Positions 27,701 through 38,681 of a DNA stretch of 64,000 nt are shown here, piece by piece; position 1 is the first letter of the stretch, and each line of letters starts with the position of its first letter. This stretch comes from Parus major. Lineage: Eukaryota; Chordata; Aves; Passeriformes; Paridae. Location: assembly GCF_001522545.3 (NCBI RefSeq), contig NC_031770.1, positions 87,025,594-87,089,593 of the forward strand, written 5' to 3'. Under the pieces are notes generated by a model that saw nothing but the letters and a program-made list of their open reading frames with translations, was not told the DNA's origin and searched no databases. The position numbers and the translations under genes were made by a program.

Positions 27701-28859
27701 GGGTAGAATTAAGTAACTACTTCTTCTTGTTAGCCTGTCATGCAAAATGAATTAAATACTTAATTATTTATTGCCAGCAAGCATCTTAAAATATGAAGAT
27801 CTGTAAATATTGCTAGGAAGCAATACTAAATTTCTCTCATAATGTGATAGAGAATTAGCTCATTGTAGTTCTGATGCACGTCTATGGATCTGATTCATGG
27901 ATCCTACATGTTTGGTTATAGTTAATGCTACATGGGACTTTAATTTCTGCTAAATAAGAGTTTAGTAGAATGAAGGAATTGGGAAAAGTTAGTCCAGACT
28001 GGCAGCTTTGCCCATAGTATCCTATCTGTGTACTTTATCACAGTCATAGATTTTAGGTTCTTAATACAGAGACACAGTCTGTTTCCTCCCACACAGGCCT
28101 TTCATCCAAGCAGAAGACTAATCCCTGTGCTCTCAGTGACCTCTTTACTGATGTTGTAGGCTTGCAACAGATTGCAGCTGTTGTACAGCTTTAGGGCAGA
28201 AAATGACTGCTAAGGATCAGCAGGCTAATAGCCTGCACACCATAGGGAAGGGAATGTGCTCTTGGCATTTCTGGGCAGCTCTTTTGCCAGGTATGCATTT
28301 GTTCCTGATGCAGTTGCTGTATTTGCTTTGTCTCTTCTGCTGATTTCTGAGAGGACTTCACAGCACTGGTGATGGAAGCCTAGGCTGCCTTGGGCACAGC
28401 GCTGCAGACATAGACACAGTGGTTGAAATAGCATCTTTTCTCAGTAGTTTTGTCTGTACATCAATGCAAAGACTTCTGGATGCAAGGTGCTGAACTCCTG
28501 GGAAAGTTTTAAATCTTTAAGGGAAATATCTCTAATATCTTTAAGGGAATATTCAAGATTGCCCAGATATACCTTGCTCCCTTTGCCTCTTCATTCTTCT
28601 CCCCCTTCCCTTCACCTAGCTGAAAGAAACTTCACAGATTAATTTTAACTTAGAATATAAATTGCAGACAGTTACTCTCCAAGTTGACTAGTTGTTGTTT
28701 TTTTTTTAACTACCTTAGAAAAAACATTTTAATAGCTTTGTTGCTCAGTGTACCACTATATTGTGAGTACAGAACTACACTTGAAGAATAATAAGTTTAT
28801 TAATTATTATAAGAATAATAATAATAAGGTTGAGTGCACAGAACCTCTCTGTGAAGGAT

Positions 28860-29300
28860 AACAGAATCACCAGTTTGTTGAGGTTGGAAGGGACCATCAT
28901 CTTGAGACCATCAAGTCCAACCCCCTGCTCAAGCAGAGCAGGACCACCTAGAACAGGTTTCTCACAACCATGCCCAGTCAGGTTTTGAAAATCTCCAAGA
29001 ATTGAGACATGACAAACCTCTCTGTGTAACCTATGCCAGTGTTTGACCCTCCTCACAGTGAAAATGAGTTTCCACATGTTTAGGTGCAATTTCTTGGGTT
29101 TTGATTTGTACCTGTTGCCTTTCAAGTGCACTGCTGAGAGAGAAGTTTGGCTCCCTCTTCTCCATCCCCATGTATTTACAGACATTGGTAAGATACACTG
29201 AGTTTTTTCTTCTGCAGGCTTAGGAGTCCTGGCTCTCTCAGCCTCTCCTCATGTGAAAGAGAGTCCAGCCCTTAATCCAGTTTGTTGCCCTGCACTACAC
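28860..29300 (-). mobile_element. CR1 LINE 3' fragment
   Basis: It begins acagaatcaccagtttgttgaggttggaagggaccatcatcttgagaccatcaagtccaacccc and continues through ggctctctcagcctctcctcatgtgaaagagagtccagcccttaatcc, a roughly 440-bp CR1 3' segment on the - strand. A 136-codon open frame inside it on the - strand (28775-29185) is CR1-derived, not a host gene. An (aat)n-rich tract lies just outside its 3' end at 28790-28825. Confidence 0.9.
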
Positions 29301-30501
29301 TGTTAGATCTCCTTGTACCATTTCTCTTGAAAGCATGAATTTAATTAGGCAAAAACACTCTCATAATCATGTAGGTCTGCTTCTGATTTGTAATGCCACT
29401 GACCTTTTTCAATCCCATAGCTTTTACTGCTTTCTCCAACAATCTTGACTTTTCCAGACCTATGATTTAGAAACATAACTAGTCATTGCTTTCCATCCTG
29501 CCTTTCTTTTGCTGTCAGGGTGTGTTTTTTTTTTAATGACTGTCCTTCCACATGTGCTTGTTTAGCTAGGCCTTTTGTCCTTTTTTCTAATGTCAAATAA
29601 AAACAGCAGAGGTTAAGCAGTAGTCAGATTCACAAACAAACAATTAATAAAGTGAATATAAATTTTTTAAAAACACGTACAATTCATGCCTGTGTGTAAT
29701 CATCACTCACAGATCCATTGTATACTTTTTGTTCATTAAACTAAAAATTTCTTTGCAAAAATATTACCTGAACTCAAAATATTTTTCTTGATGCTTTTTC
29801 CTTATTCATATCCCTGGTGATCAGTCTCGCCAGTTCTCAAGGTGTTTTGCTTAAAGAGAATTCTTAAGGCATTGGGAAGACATTCTGCCTAACCTCAATT
29901 AGTTTTAGTTTATTTTTTCTTGCATTCATGATACTATTATTATGTCTACAGGGTAAAAAAAAAAAAAATTAAAACCATAATGACTAAAGTAATAAGTGAA
30001 ATAAACATTGCAAATGTTAAGCCTTCACACTTAAAAATTTTCTCTTAACAATTATTCATTTCCAGAGTAGTGTAGTGGAAAAATGCATATACTACTCAAA
30101 GCCATCCTCTTTATAATTTCAAACCCCCAAAATGAAGAAAAGCTGGGTTTCTTGTCTAGAAATAAAAATTAAAAGTACTTCACAGAGATGTCATAGAACA
30201 AAGTTATGCATGGATACACCTGTAAAGTTGAAAATTTATGTCAGCCTTTTTAACTTGCATATTCTAGCAGTATTCCCTCTTATAATTCACTTCTGATAAT
30301 AGGCAGATGCTTGAACATTTTCATTTTCTATGTATTTGATTTGAATGTTTGAAATTAAATTAATTTATATGCATGCTCAGCAAATAATATAGTTGATGAT
30401 ATTCACAGGTATACAAAAATGGATCTTTTTAAATGTGCTTGCATTTTATTACTTTATTTTGTAATAAATTAATAAAATTAGCTTTTTGTTGTTCATTTCA
30501 G

Positions 30502-30666
30502 ACATAGCACTGTTTTTTCCATCCTTCACTGGAAATTCTTATTTGGAGCTACCTTCTCTGACATCTGTATCTGATACCAGGACTGCATCTGGGCAGGAAA
30601 CAAGCAATCTGACGACTCTGTACTTGACAGTGAAAACAACTGCTCTAAATGGCACAATTCTTTACA
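30502..30666 (+). CDS. EYS: EYS internal exon: first part of a laminin G-like domain
   Basis: Coding exon of 165 nt (55 codons). The acceptor is ...ttgttgttcatttcag ending at 30501 and the donor is gtgagt from 30667. The exon enters and leaves in phase 1, so skipping it would preserve frame. The translation begins IALFFPSFTGNSYLELPSL and ends with LNGTILY. This F-x-G-x-SYLELP opening followed by a GTILY strand is typical of the early beta strands of laminin G domains. Two N-glycosylation sequons (NLT, NGT) fit a secreted protein. EYS is an extracellular matrix protein around photoreceptor outer segments, with N-terminal EGF-like repeats and C-terminal laminin G domains alternating with EGF. 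The EYS call rests on the combination with the next exon; which laminin G domain it is cannot be fixed here, the first being my guess. AGRN, CRB or another laminin G protein is the alternative, but less likely. Confidence 0.85.
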
Positions 30667-31412
30667 GTGAGTACCAAAGATACTTGAAGCTAAGTATCAG
30701 TTTTAGCTCCTTCAGGTCCTTATTAACTTTAGTGTACATCAGCTGGCATTTCCTCTTCAACAGCAAAATGAGTCATTAAAATGCAGTAGAAGCCTTTTGG
30801 TATTCTAATGCATCCTGCATTATAAAATTCGAACCATTGTTCCTTGTGTTCCTCTGGAAAGTTCTTTAATTCATGACTCATTGAGCAAAACATAACTTAC
30901 AAGAGAAAATGCAGCTTCCTGACAAAAAAGAACATAGTAAGCATATGACTTTAGGTGTAAGTTTTACAGCTCTAAAATACAAATGCCAAAGAAGTTTTGA
31001 ACAACTTATTATATACAAACAGCTTCTCCATAGATTGATTGATTCTTGGTTTTTATAATTGTGATCTTGGTTCCAAATTCTTGATTTATAGAACTATCTT
31101 AAGTTCTGCAATTTTGCCATATTTTGAAGTACTTACTGTGTTTTCACACTTCAGAGAATTCTTTTGTGATCCCCAGAGAGTATACTTGCAGACTTGGATG
31201 TATGCCTTTTAATAGTACATAAAAAAAGTTGTTTCTTGACTGCATATTTCATTCCTCAATATATGGCATAAACTTCTCAGACAGAAGTACACTTTCCACT
31301 AGTCAGCAAAAAAAAAATAGACTTCTCTGCCAGTTGAGTATTTCATTATATATTTTATCTTGCAATTTCTTGCAAATGGAAAACATGGAAAGTGAGGTGA
31401 TTTCTTCCTCAG

Positions 31413-31549
31413 TTCAAGAAGAGCTAGAAAAATATGATTATTTGGCAGATTTACTCCACAAAGACAAAATCATAAGAAGCATTTTCAGTTCACTGCAGCT
31501 TCCTAGGGTTTCTCTACACAAAGAAATCTTGTTGATATTGGATAAATAA
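31413..31549 (+). other. Candidate alternative terminal exon or retrocopy tail (unidentified)
   Basis: Behind the acceptor-like gtgatttcttcctcag (ending 31412) lies an open stretch of 44 codons plus stop taa, with protein-like composition: Q-EELEKYDYLADLLHKDK followed by IIRSIFSSLQLPRVSLHKEI. If spliced from the EYS donor at 30666 (phase 1) it would be in frame and terminate the protein. I do not recognise the peptide and see no canonical AATAAA close downstream. It could equally be the end of an old retrocopy, or chance. Confidence 0.25.
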
Positions 31550-32169
31550 TTCTGATTAAATTTTGTTGCATTTACATTTATCTGGTAGCAGTGTATGTGA
31601 ATTCACCTGAACTCTGTACATATTTATAAGTCAGGGTTAAAAGTAATCTAAATTTTTGTGGCAATATTTAATTATGCCCTTTATTACTATCTGTACTAGA
31701 TTTTTTTCCAGATGTGAAATACTCTAACCCCAAATTGAAGATTAATATTTACTGCTTTTCAAAATAGTATCTCAAATCCTTGTATGCTATATCTGGGCTG
31801 TTGCTACAGCTGCCTAAGCTACAGTGCTGCAAAATTTGCTAGGAATCATGGATAAGTGGTGATGTGGCAGTTCTTTATATCAAAATTTTTTATACTTGTT
31901 AGTTATTTCAATTTCAAGAGGAGTTGTTTGCCCTTGAAGAAGAATTCATGGAAGGTTATTGGATGTACTTTGACTCTATTTGGCATTTAGTGATTTTGTT
32001 TGCTTCATCACTGCAAAGTAATTTGGCTCCAGCCGAAGTTAATCTTGCTATCTACACATAAGCCCTGAGTAAGCATCTCTGTGAAACAAAAATCTCAAAA
32101 AAATCCAAACCAAAAGAAAAAAAAAAATAATGGGAGATTCTCTGCTATTCTCAGGAAGAAGTAGTGTTT

Positions 32170-32565
32170 TCTGAAGCTAAAGAAACTGAGTTTGTTCAGC
32201 CTGGAGAACAGAAGACTCTGGAGACAGCACATTGCAGTCTTTAAGTATTAAAAAGGTTACTTATAAGAAGTATGGGGCTAAACTTTTTAGCAGGGCCTGT
32301 TGCAATAGGCCAATACCCAATGGAGTAATGTCTTTAAACTAAAAGAGGTAAATGTAGACTAGACATTAAAGAATTGGGTTTTTTTTACAATGAGGGGAGA
32401 AAGTTACTGGAATATATTGCCTGGGGAGGTGGTAGATTCCTCATCCCTGGAAACATCCAAGTCAGGGTTAAGGAGACTCGGAGCAGCCTGATCTGGTTGA
32501 AGATGTCCCTGCTTGTTTCAAGGGGTTAACCAGATGACCAATTCATATGACTCTGTGTTTTCTCT
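32170..32565 (+). mobile_element. CR1 LINE fragment
   Basis: Diagnostic text: actgagtttgttcagcctggagaacagaagactctggagac, aaactttttagcagggcctgttgcaatagg, acaatgaggggagaaag, cctggggaggtggtagattcctcatccctggaaacatcc and gcagcctgatctggttgaagatgtccctgcttg. This is the CR1 region just before the 3' terminus, in + orientation. It appears to lose the canonical end near gaccaattcatatgactctgtg. Confidence 0.9.
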
Positions 32566-33138
32566 TCTAGATAATGTACTCATCCTGTATCTAACCTAAC
32601 TAGATATTAAACCCTAATATAGCCCCTTCAGCTATTAGTTCATACTGTCTATGGAAAATTGTTAAAATGGTATTTTTTCAGGTGTTTGCAGAGATTTTGT
32701 TTCAGCAAACAAAGTATTTGAGGAATTCACCTTCTTTAGAATATATGTGTTTCTGCTTTCTGGGAAGATAGAATGGCATTAGTGGGGAACCATACAATTT
32801 TTTGCTTTCCAGTTACCCATATCTGAGACTTCCATGGACTGTGTCACAGCTCACTTCTTGTCCCTTCACACACCCAAAAGAAGGATGAAGTGTGAGTCAG
32901 GATTAGTGGTGTGAGTTCACTTCTCACCCTAAAATTGATCTGGGGTAGCTCCAGGAACTTGGGATAATTTTTGCATATTTTCACAGAGTGAAAACTCACC
33001 TTTTCTTCATAGCTTCTCAGTAGCATGTCATACTCGCATTCTCATTCCCTTTATTACCCCTAAATGGAATTTTAACTGATTTGTGATAGTCTGCTCTTTT
33101 AGTGATCGGTTGGGTTTCTATTAAGGTTAGATTTCTGT

Positions 33139-33195
33139 TAAGATAAATGAATAAACAAACAAATAAATAAACAAACAAATAAAAAATAAATAAAA
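33139..33195. repeat. Tetranucleotide AAAT/AAAC microsatellite
   Basis: Interspersed aaat and aaac units (ataaatgaataaacaaacaaataaataaac and so on) over about 57 bp; imperfect. Confidence 0.9.
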
Positions 33196-34682
33196 CTTGG
33201 ATCTCTGCCTGGCTGTGGAATACAGACCCAGAAAGTAATGGATGACTGTACATCTTGTAGACTTCTGCTACTGTGTTTAATGTTAGATCTTTGCTTTACA
33301 TTTCTACTTTAACAATCTCTGCCCCTCTTTCTATAGCACCAATTTATTTTCCTTGTTTTTACTCTTTCTTTTTTGTTCTGAGTCTCTCTGGTACTTAGAT
33401 TCCTTTCCAAATATTATAAATGTTTGTTATGATAGTTCAGATCAATATTCTTATTTAGTTTTACATGAATGTAAAATAAAATATTATATAAATTTGTAAA
33501 TAAAAATCTCTCCAGTGTTTTATGAATGAACTCCACATGCCTATACAGATAATTGAGAATCTTTAAATTATTTCTGTATGCAGGCATAAAGCTCTTCTGT
33601 CAGATAAATATCCTTTGTGAGTTCCCTCATATGTTTTCTCTGTATTTTCTTCATCCCCATTTTTTCTCCCTGCTCTGTCTTTCATTTTCACTTCTAACTA
33701 TTACAAAAGAGAAGCTGCTGTTGTCAGCTCTTCCATTTTTAGTAGTTGTACAACTCCTGCCTTTACTGCTCCTTTTTTGAAGTTGTGTTACCATCAGACA
33801 TCAGAGGAATGAACTATCACCAGAAAGCCAACTTGAGGCTGTTGCAACCACTAGTTACAAGAGCTACACATTTCTAAGGATTAATGTTCCAAACATTTTC
33901 ATATTCTGTTAATTTATGCAAGTTAGCAATGGTTATAAATAATAATGGTAATAAATAATTATGGTTACAATAAGCTTCACATATTTGTAAAGCAAAAACC
34001 TTTCTATTTGTCGAAATAATTTTTTTTTTAAATAGGAAGAACATTACAGTGATCTCTTTCCTTCAGATGTACTTTACTAGAGAATTGTTACACATTTTGA
34101 TTATTTTTTTTAATTAATCCACCTTCAGATTATGCATTTTACAAACACACCTGTTTTTACCAGGTGGTGGTGAAATTACATCTGTTTTTCTGGCAGATAA
34201 TTAGTAAACATTTAATTACAGGGAGAAATCTCAGACAAGATGCTACTGATACACAAATGAATTTGAATCAGAAAGTATGCATAAGAAGACTATTTAAGTC
34301 AAAATCATAAGGATAACATAAAAGGATTCAAACTTGCATCTGTGTTCACCTAATACATTAGCCAGTGAAGAAGAAAAAAGATCTGTGCCTTCTTCACCTC
34401 TTCATGTCCAAGTGCCTTAAAATAAAGGGAACAGAACTTAAACTATCAATGCATTATTTTATACCTTTTAGCAGTTACTGCAATTATATATATGCAAAGA
34501 TATATAAAAAAAAATAAATATGGAGAATACGACAAATAAGCTTGCTTATAGGCTAACAAATAGGCAGAATATGAGAATCATTACATGTGGTAGGCATGTC
34601 ACTTTAGTAAATCATACCATAATGTTGTTAAAAATGATTTTCCTATTTGATGTCTTTATTAGCAAGAGTTTTATCAACAGTT

Positions 34683-34720
34683 GGTTGAAATTAACTTGTA
34701 GGGTTGAAATTGACTTGTAG
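34683..34720. repeat. 19-bp tandem duplication
   Basis: The unit ggttgaaattaacttgtag (34683-34701) is followed directly by a copy with one a-to-g change (34702-34720). Confidence 0.9.
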
Positions 34721-36889
34721 GGGCTTCCAAAAATAGATTGTTAAAAAACTGGGGAGAGACATAGGATATCATAGAAACCTATGTATGATTTATAGAAAAT
34801 TACCACACATATAGATGTCTTAATACAAATAAAAATGCATTTACATTCTTAATAATGATGTTTTCCTTAATTATTTCAGTATGTAATCAAGAAACATCTG
34901 AATCCTAACAGTAAATGGACTGAAACTGCCTGGAATTTATGCAGTTACCTTATGTTTAAATTGTTGATAAAATGTGACAATTACGTTTGTGCCAATAAAG
35001 ATTAGCCATCATTTGAGAAGATTTATTTGTTGACTACAGAATGCATTCATAAGATTTCTGTTCTATTCCTTAATTATTTTATTTGTTTGCATGATTAAAT
35101 TTCTTCAACATGTCACAGCAAATTGTGATATTTAGCCACAAAGCAAAATAAATTGCTAGTGATCATAAAAACCTGATACAGTTGTAAAGTTTTACTTCAT
35201 CATTTTCACTTCTAACAGAGTCAGCATAATGCTGTTCACGATCCTTTCAAGGGTAGATTGTTTAGCTTCTGCTATATATGGTAGCCTATAACTTCTGACA
35301 ATTGGATTTCAGATACCACAGCCCATGTTTATAGCATTCCTTAAGGACAACAGCTCCCTTTTCATAAATTGTGCTCATAAATTATTTCCTGTGCTCTCAG
35401 GAGCTCTGTTTCCCAAATCTTCTCATATTCCCCTTGCCCTTATGAAACTAAATAGGTTTTTAATTTCAGGCATTTCAGGCATTGTAGTCTCTTTGTCTCT
35501 ACTTCAGCTGGCATTTTTGAGCAGAGCATTTCACAATATCCTTCCTCTGTGTCCAAATAGATTTTCTTTCTTAATGAAGCTTATCCCATATTTCAATGGG
35601 ACTTCAAATCTGTCTTTTAGATAGGCAATCACTTAAGCCAAATGGTTACTTGCTTGTTATCATACTATTGTGCAAAAATAACCTTCCAGCAGTTTTCTGT
35701 GAAGGGAGGATTGCTGAGATCTGGGCTCTTCAGCCTGAACCCCTTGCAGAATCTCTACTAAGGACAAGATAATTTACCCTTAATATCCAACAAGATTTTT
35801 TTAACTCACATACTTCCTGATGTCTATCTCTTCCCACAATCTGTTTTGCTTTTGACTCTGGCTTTTCCTATGAAGGTAACTTCTAGCATATACACTAGGT
35901 AGCATATGCTCTTTCACATTGCCAGAACAAAATTCTCTGCCTCCTTATGTTCACTGTAGAAAGATTTAAAGGATTGTCCTTTCAAAGGATTTCATACCAC
36001 CTAGGAAATAATGTGAAGAATGCTGTTAGTCACCTGTAAGTGTGACTTAAAAGTGCTCCCTAGACTGAAGTTCAAGCAGCAACACTCACTGAAGTTTCAA
36101 GAAGTAATGCTGCCTCTGGGAGAGCTGTCCCAGATTTTTTACTTTACTGGTAATAATGAGGACCTTCTTCCAAGTTTTTACTAGTGGGCCATGTGAATAG
36201 ACAGAGTCACTGGGAGAAGAGAAACAACCTGTTCATCATAAGCTCACTTTTTAAAGACATGTTATATACATGCACTTATACATCCACTTCATTTTCTCTG
36301 GATCAATGTGACTTACAGATCTACTTACTTAATCTTACTAATTGGAAATGCCATGAATAGCATGTGTAGGGAGGGAAGAAGATAAGGAAACAAAAAATAT
36401 ATTAGGTGCATATATCAGTTAGGTGAGGGTTAAAAAGCAGTGCAATAGTGCAATATATTTTGAAAGAGAATTATCAGACTATTGTAGAGGAAATTGTAAA
36501 AGCCAAAGGCATGAAATTCAGTCAAATTAAAATTGCTTTGGAGTTAATTAGGTATTCAGAATACAAAATATATCTAAGCATAAAAAGCTTCAGTAGGTCA
36601 TCAGGATTTGTAACAGACTGAAGAAATGCAATGTTGACTAGAAAGCTGCTCTCAATGAGGGAGCTTACATTGTGAACTGTTTCTGCTAGGAACTATACCA
36701 AAGGAGATGATCAGGCAGTTACAAGCACTGTTATCTCTGTCTATCTCCTAAAGATCATTGTTTGCTTTTTGTTTTGTCCTCCAGAATAGAGGTAATATTT
36801 TGGTTTTTAAAAATTATTATGTTTTCTATGTCCCAAGTATGGCCTCATTGTTTTTACCTTTCTGAACAAAAATATTAAATGATGCTCTG

Positions 36890-37145
36890 ACCTGTGGCTC
36901 CCTCCAGAAGCTCCAGGCCTGGCAGTTTCTACCCAGTGCCTCCAGGATCCTACCAAGCAGCTGAAATCCAGCCCAGATCCCAGCCCTTCCGACCTACTCC
37001 AGAGGACTCCTACTCATGGTTCAAGGACAGACTCACTCAAGACTCACACACACAAACCCAGGAGCTTCACAGTTGAGGCTCCCCCAAATGCTAGCATGAG
37101 ATTTCTACCTATCTGATACCCATGCCAGCATGCAGGTTCTCCTAC
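36890..37145. other. GC/C-rich block with proline-rich open frame, unidentified
   Basis: An abrupt change from AT-rich intron to C-rich sequence: gacctgtggctccctccagaagctccagg ... ccagcccagatcccagccc ... cacacacacaaacccagg. A 60-codon + frame (36894-37076) is rich in Pro, Ser and Gln (SFYPVPPGSYQ, QPRSQPFRP) with no known domain. It resembles neither CR1 nor the LTR families seen elsewhere here. It may be a fragment of an ERV internal region or a retroposed transcript. Confidence 0.35.
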
Positions 37146-38055
37146 TCAGAGGCATCAGTACATAAACAATATATGCAATAAATTCAATTTTGTGGCCCAC
37201 TTTTTTACTTTGGTTAAAGATAGTAAAATACAGTGAAAAAACAGATTAATGTGTTAATTATTTGCCTTAGAGGGGAATTAAAATTGCAAACAGGAACTGG
37301 TTTTGCTTTTATGAAAAGCAAATACAGTCAAATTCAAAGGGAAAATTCACCCAATATCATTTGAAACTGTAGGTGCCAGTCCTTTTTGTAGAAGAGCCAC
37401 GTACCACCCATCACTTAAATATTAAATGTTAATATGTTTAAACTTAAATGTTTTGCTGTCATTTTTACAATGTACAATATACTATTCTGTAGAAGTGAAT
37501 TTAAATATATTTTTATTCATGTTTTTAAGAATGCAAGTAACAATATGTTTAATGTTTTGTAAATATTTTTTCTTCATGCCTGAAATATATCATTAATTGG
37601 GAATGATGAACTTTTCATAATCTTTAATTCTATTATGAGATGCTCTCTTATAATTTTTGTTTTCTATAATTTTTTTGAAACGCTGAATGAATGTGATTTG
37701 TTTTTTTTATTGTCACCTGTGTTGCCTTAATGATACTGCTCAATATAGAGAGAAGTTCAATCAATGTAAAAATCTCTGTAATATTGATGCAATTTCAGTG
37801 GTAATCAGTAAATTTTTTCTTTTAGTTATTTACTTTTACTTTTAACTGTTATCATCTAAATACAGATATTTAGAGAGTCTGCTTTTTTTTCTCAAAGTCA
37901 CTCAAGAAAGGTCCTGTACATGGACAGAAGAGTACCCCATGTCACATAGGCATTGTGTCTGGTGGTGGTGTTCCAGCAGTGTGAGATAGCTCCTACTATA
38001 ATAGTGAGGTCCTACACTGTCACAAGTGTGACTGTCTCCCTTTCTGTTTTCAAAG

Positions 38056-38209
38056 CTGGTGAAAGGAATTTTGGAGAGCAGTTTCTTCACTTATACCTTG
38101 TGGAAGGAAGACCAACAGTTCGATTAGGCTGTGGAAACTCTCAGAACATTCTGACCATATCCCTGAACCAATCTGTCAGCAAGGGTACACTTGTCCCTAT
38201 CACAATAAG
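38056..38209 (+). CDS. EYS: EYS internal exon: middle part of the same laminin G-like domain
   Basis: Coding exon of 154 nt. The acceptor is tttctgttttcaaag ending at 38055 and the donor is gtaaga from 38210. It enters in phase 1, matching the exon ending at 30666, and leaves in phase 2. The codon across the junction becomes ACT (Thr), so GTILY is followed by T-GERNFGEQFLHLYLVEGRP, a normal laminin G progression (GTILY-T/S-G...FL.LYLV.GRP). Then follow GCGNSQNIL and a segment ending PITI; a Cys in GCGNS and one sequon (NQS) are visible. The block FLHLYLVEGRP plus GCGNSQNIL is what I recognise as EYS, from memory of the vertebrate family and not a search. The remaining strands of the domain must come from an exon downstream; none was found between 38210 and 64000. 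No frameshift or stop is present. Confidence 0.88.
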
Positions 38210-38631
38210 GTAAGAATTTACCACTGGGCTGCACTAAAAGAGTTTTAGTATTGAGCAATAAAATGTGATTTCACTTTTTTTATTTTTTTTTTGGGCAATA
38301 AAAAGACAAGTCAAATTGGAAAGCAAAATTTGGAAACCTTTTTCATAAGGTAGACTTCTTGACTGAAAATACATTTTAGTTCACACAGATTCTTGAGTCC
38401 TTTTGAGAACTTATGAATCGTTCAAAGTCCAGATACATTTACAGATACAGATTAAGTCAGTTTGATAAATGAAACAGTTTAAACCTAATTTTGGAGGTTA
38501 CAAATGGGGATCTCAAATTTTATTATTATTAATTAACACATAGAATAAATTAAATTTGTCGTCACATTTTAGTGCTAAAATGTTTGCGATAAAAAATTTA
38601 AAATGGGCATGCTAACAACATCTCACATTAG

Positions 38632-38681
38632 AGGGTGGACTTGGTGATTTTAAAAGTCTTATCCACACAGCTATGATTCTA
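38632..38681 (+). mobile_element. CR1 LINE 3' tail (very short)
   Basis: The stretch agggtggacttggtgattttaaaagtcttatccacacagctatgattcta matches the last 50 bp of CR1 (gggttggactcgatgatcttaaaggtc...tatgattcta). It lies about 420 bp after the second EYS exon. Confidence 0.8.

Larger units (their letters stand above)
1..30501 (+). other. EYS: EYS intron, upstream of the first visible exon
   Basis: This is non-coding AT-rich DNA ending at the acceptor of the exon at 30502. Apart from the repeats listed separately, I see no stretch with coding character plus splice sites that resembles a laminin G or EGF exon. Open frames of 60-140 codons occur on both strands, as expected in such sequence. The intron extends beyond the left edge of the window. 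Subregions 1200-10050, 10600-13600, 17200-20270, 20460-21590 and 21750-28850 hold nothing identifiable beyond short homopolymers and AT tracts, apart from the small palindromes and open frames listed as findings. Confidence 0.75.
30667..38055 (+). other. EYS: EYS intron between the two laminin G exons
   Basis: Intron of 7,389 nt with a GTGAGT donor and a TTTTCAAAG acceptor. It contains an open 46-codon stretch behind a good acceptor (31413-31549), a CR1 fragment near 32.2-32.6 kb, an AAAC/AAAT tetranucleotide tract near 33.14 kb, a 19-bp tandem duplication at 34683-34720, and an unidentified GC-rich block near 36.9-37.1 kb. The remainder is AT-rich with no recognisable features. Its limits follow from the matched phases of the flanking exons; an unseen exon in between would have to be phase-symmetric. 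Confidence 0.75.

Noticed and set aside
28775..29185. 136-codon - strand frame
   Set aside because: Derived from the end of CR1 ORF sequence (for example RRVKHWHRL-like text); a transposon remnant and not a host gene.
35700..35800. Possible CR1 piece (atctgggctcttcagcctg)
   Set aside because: Similarity is limited to a few words with no continuing CR1 order.
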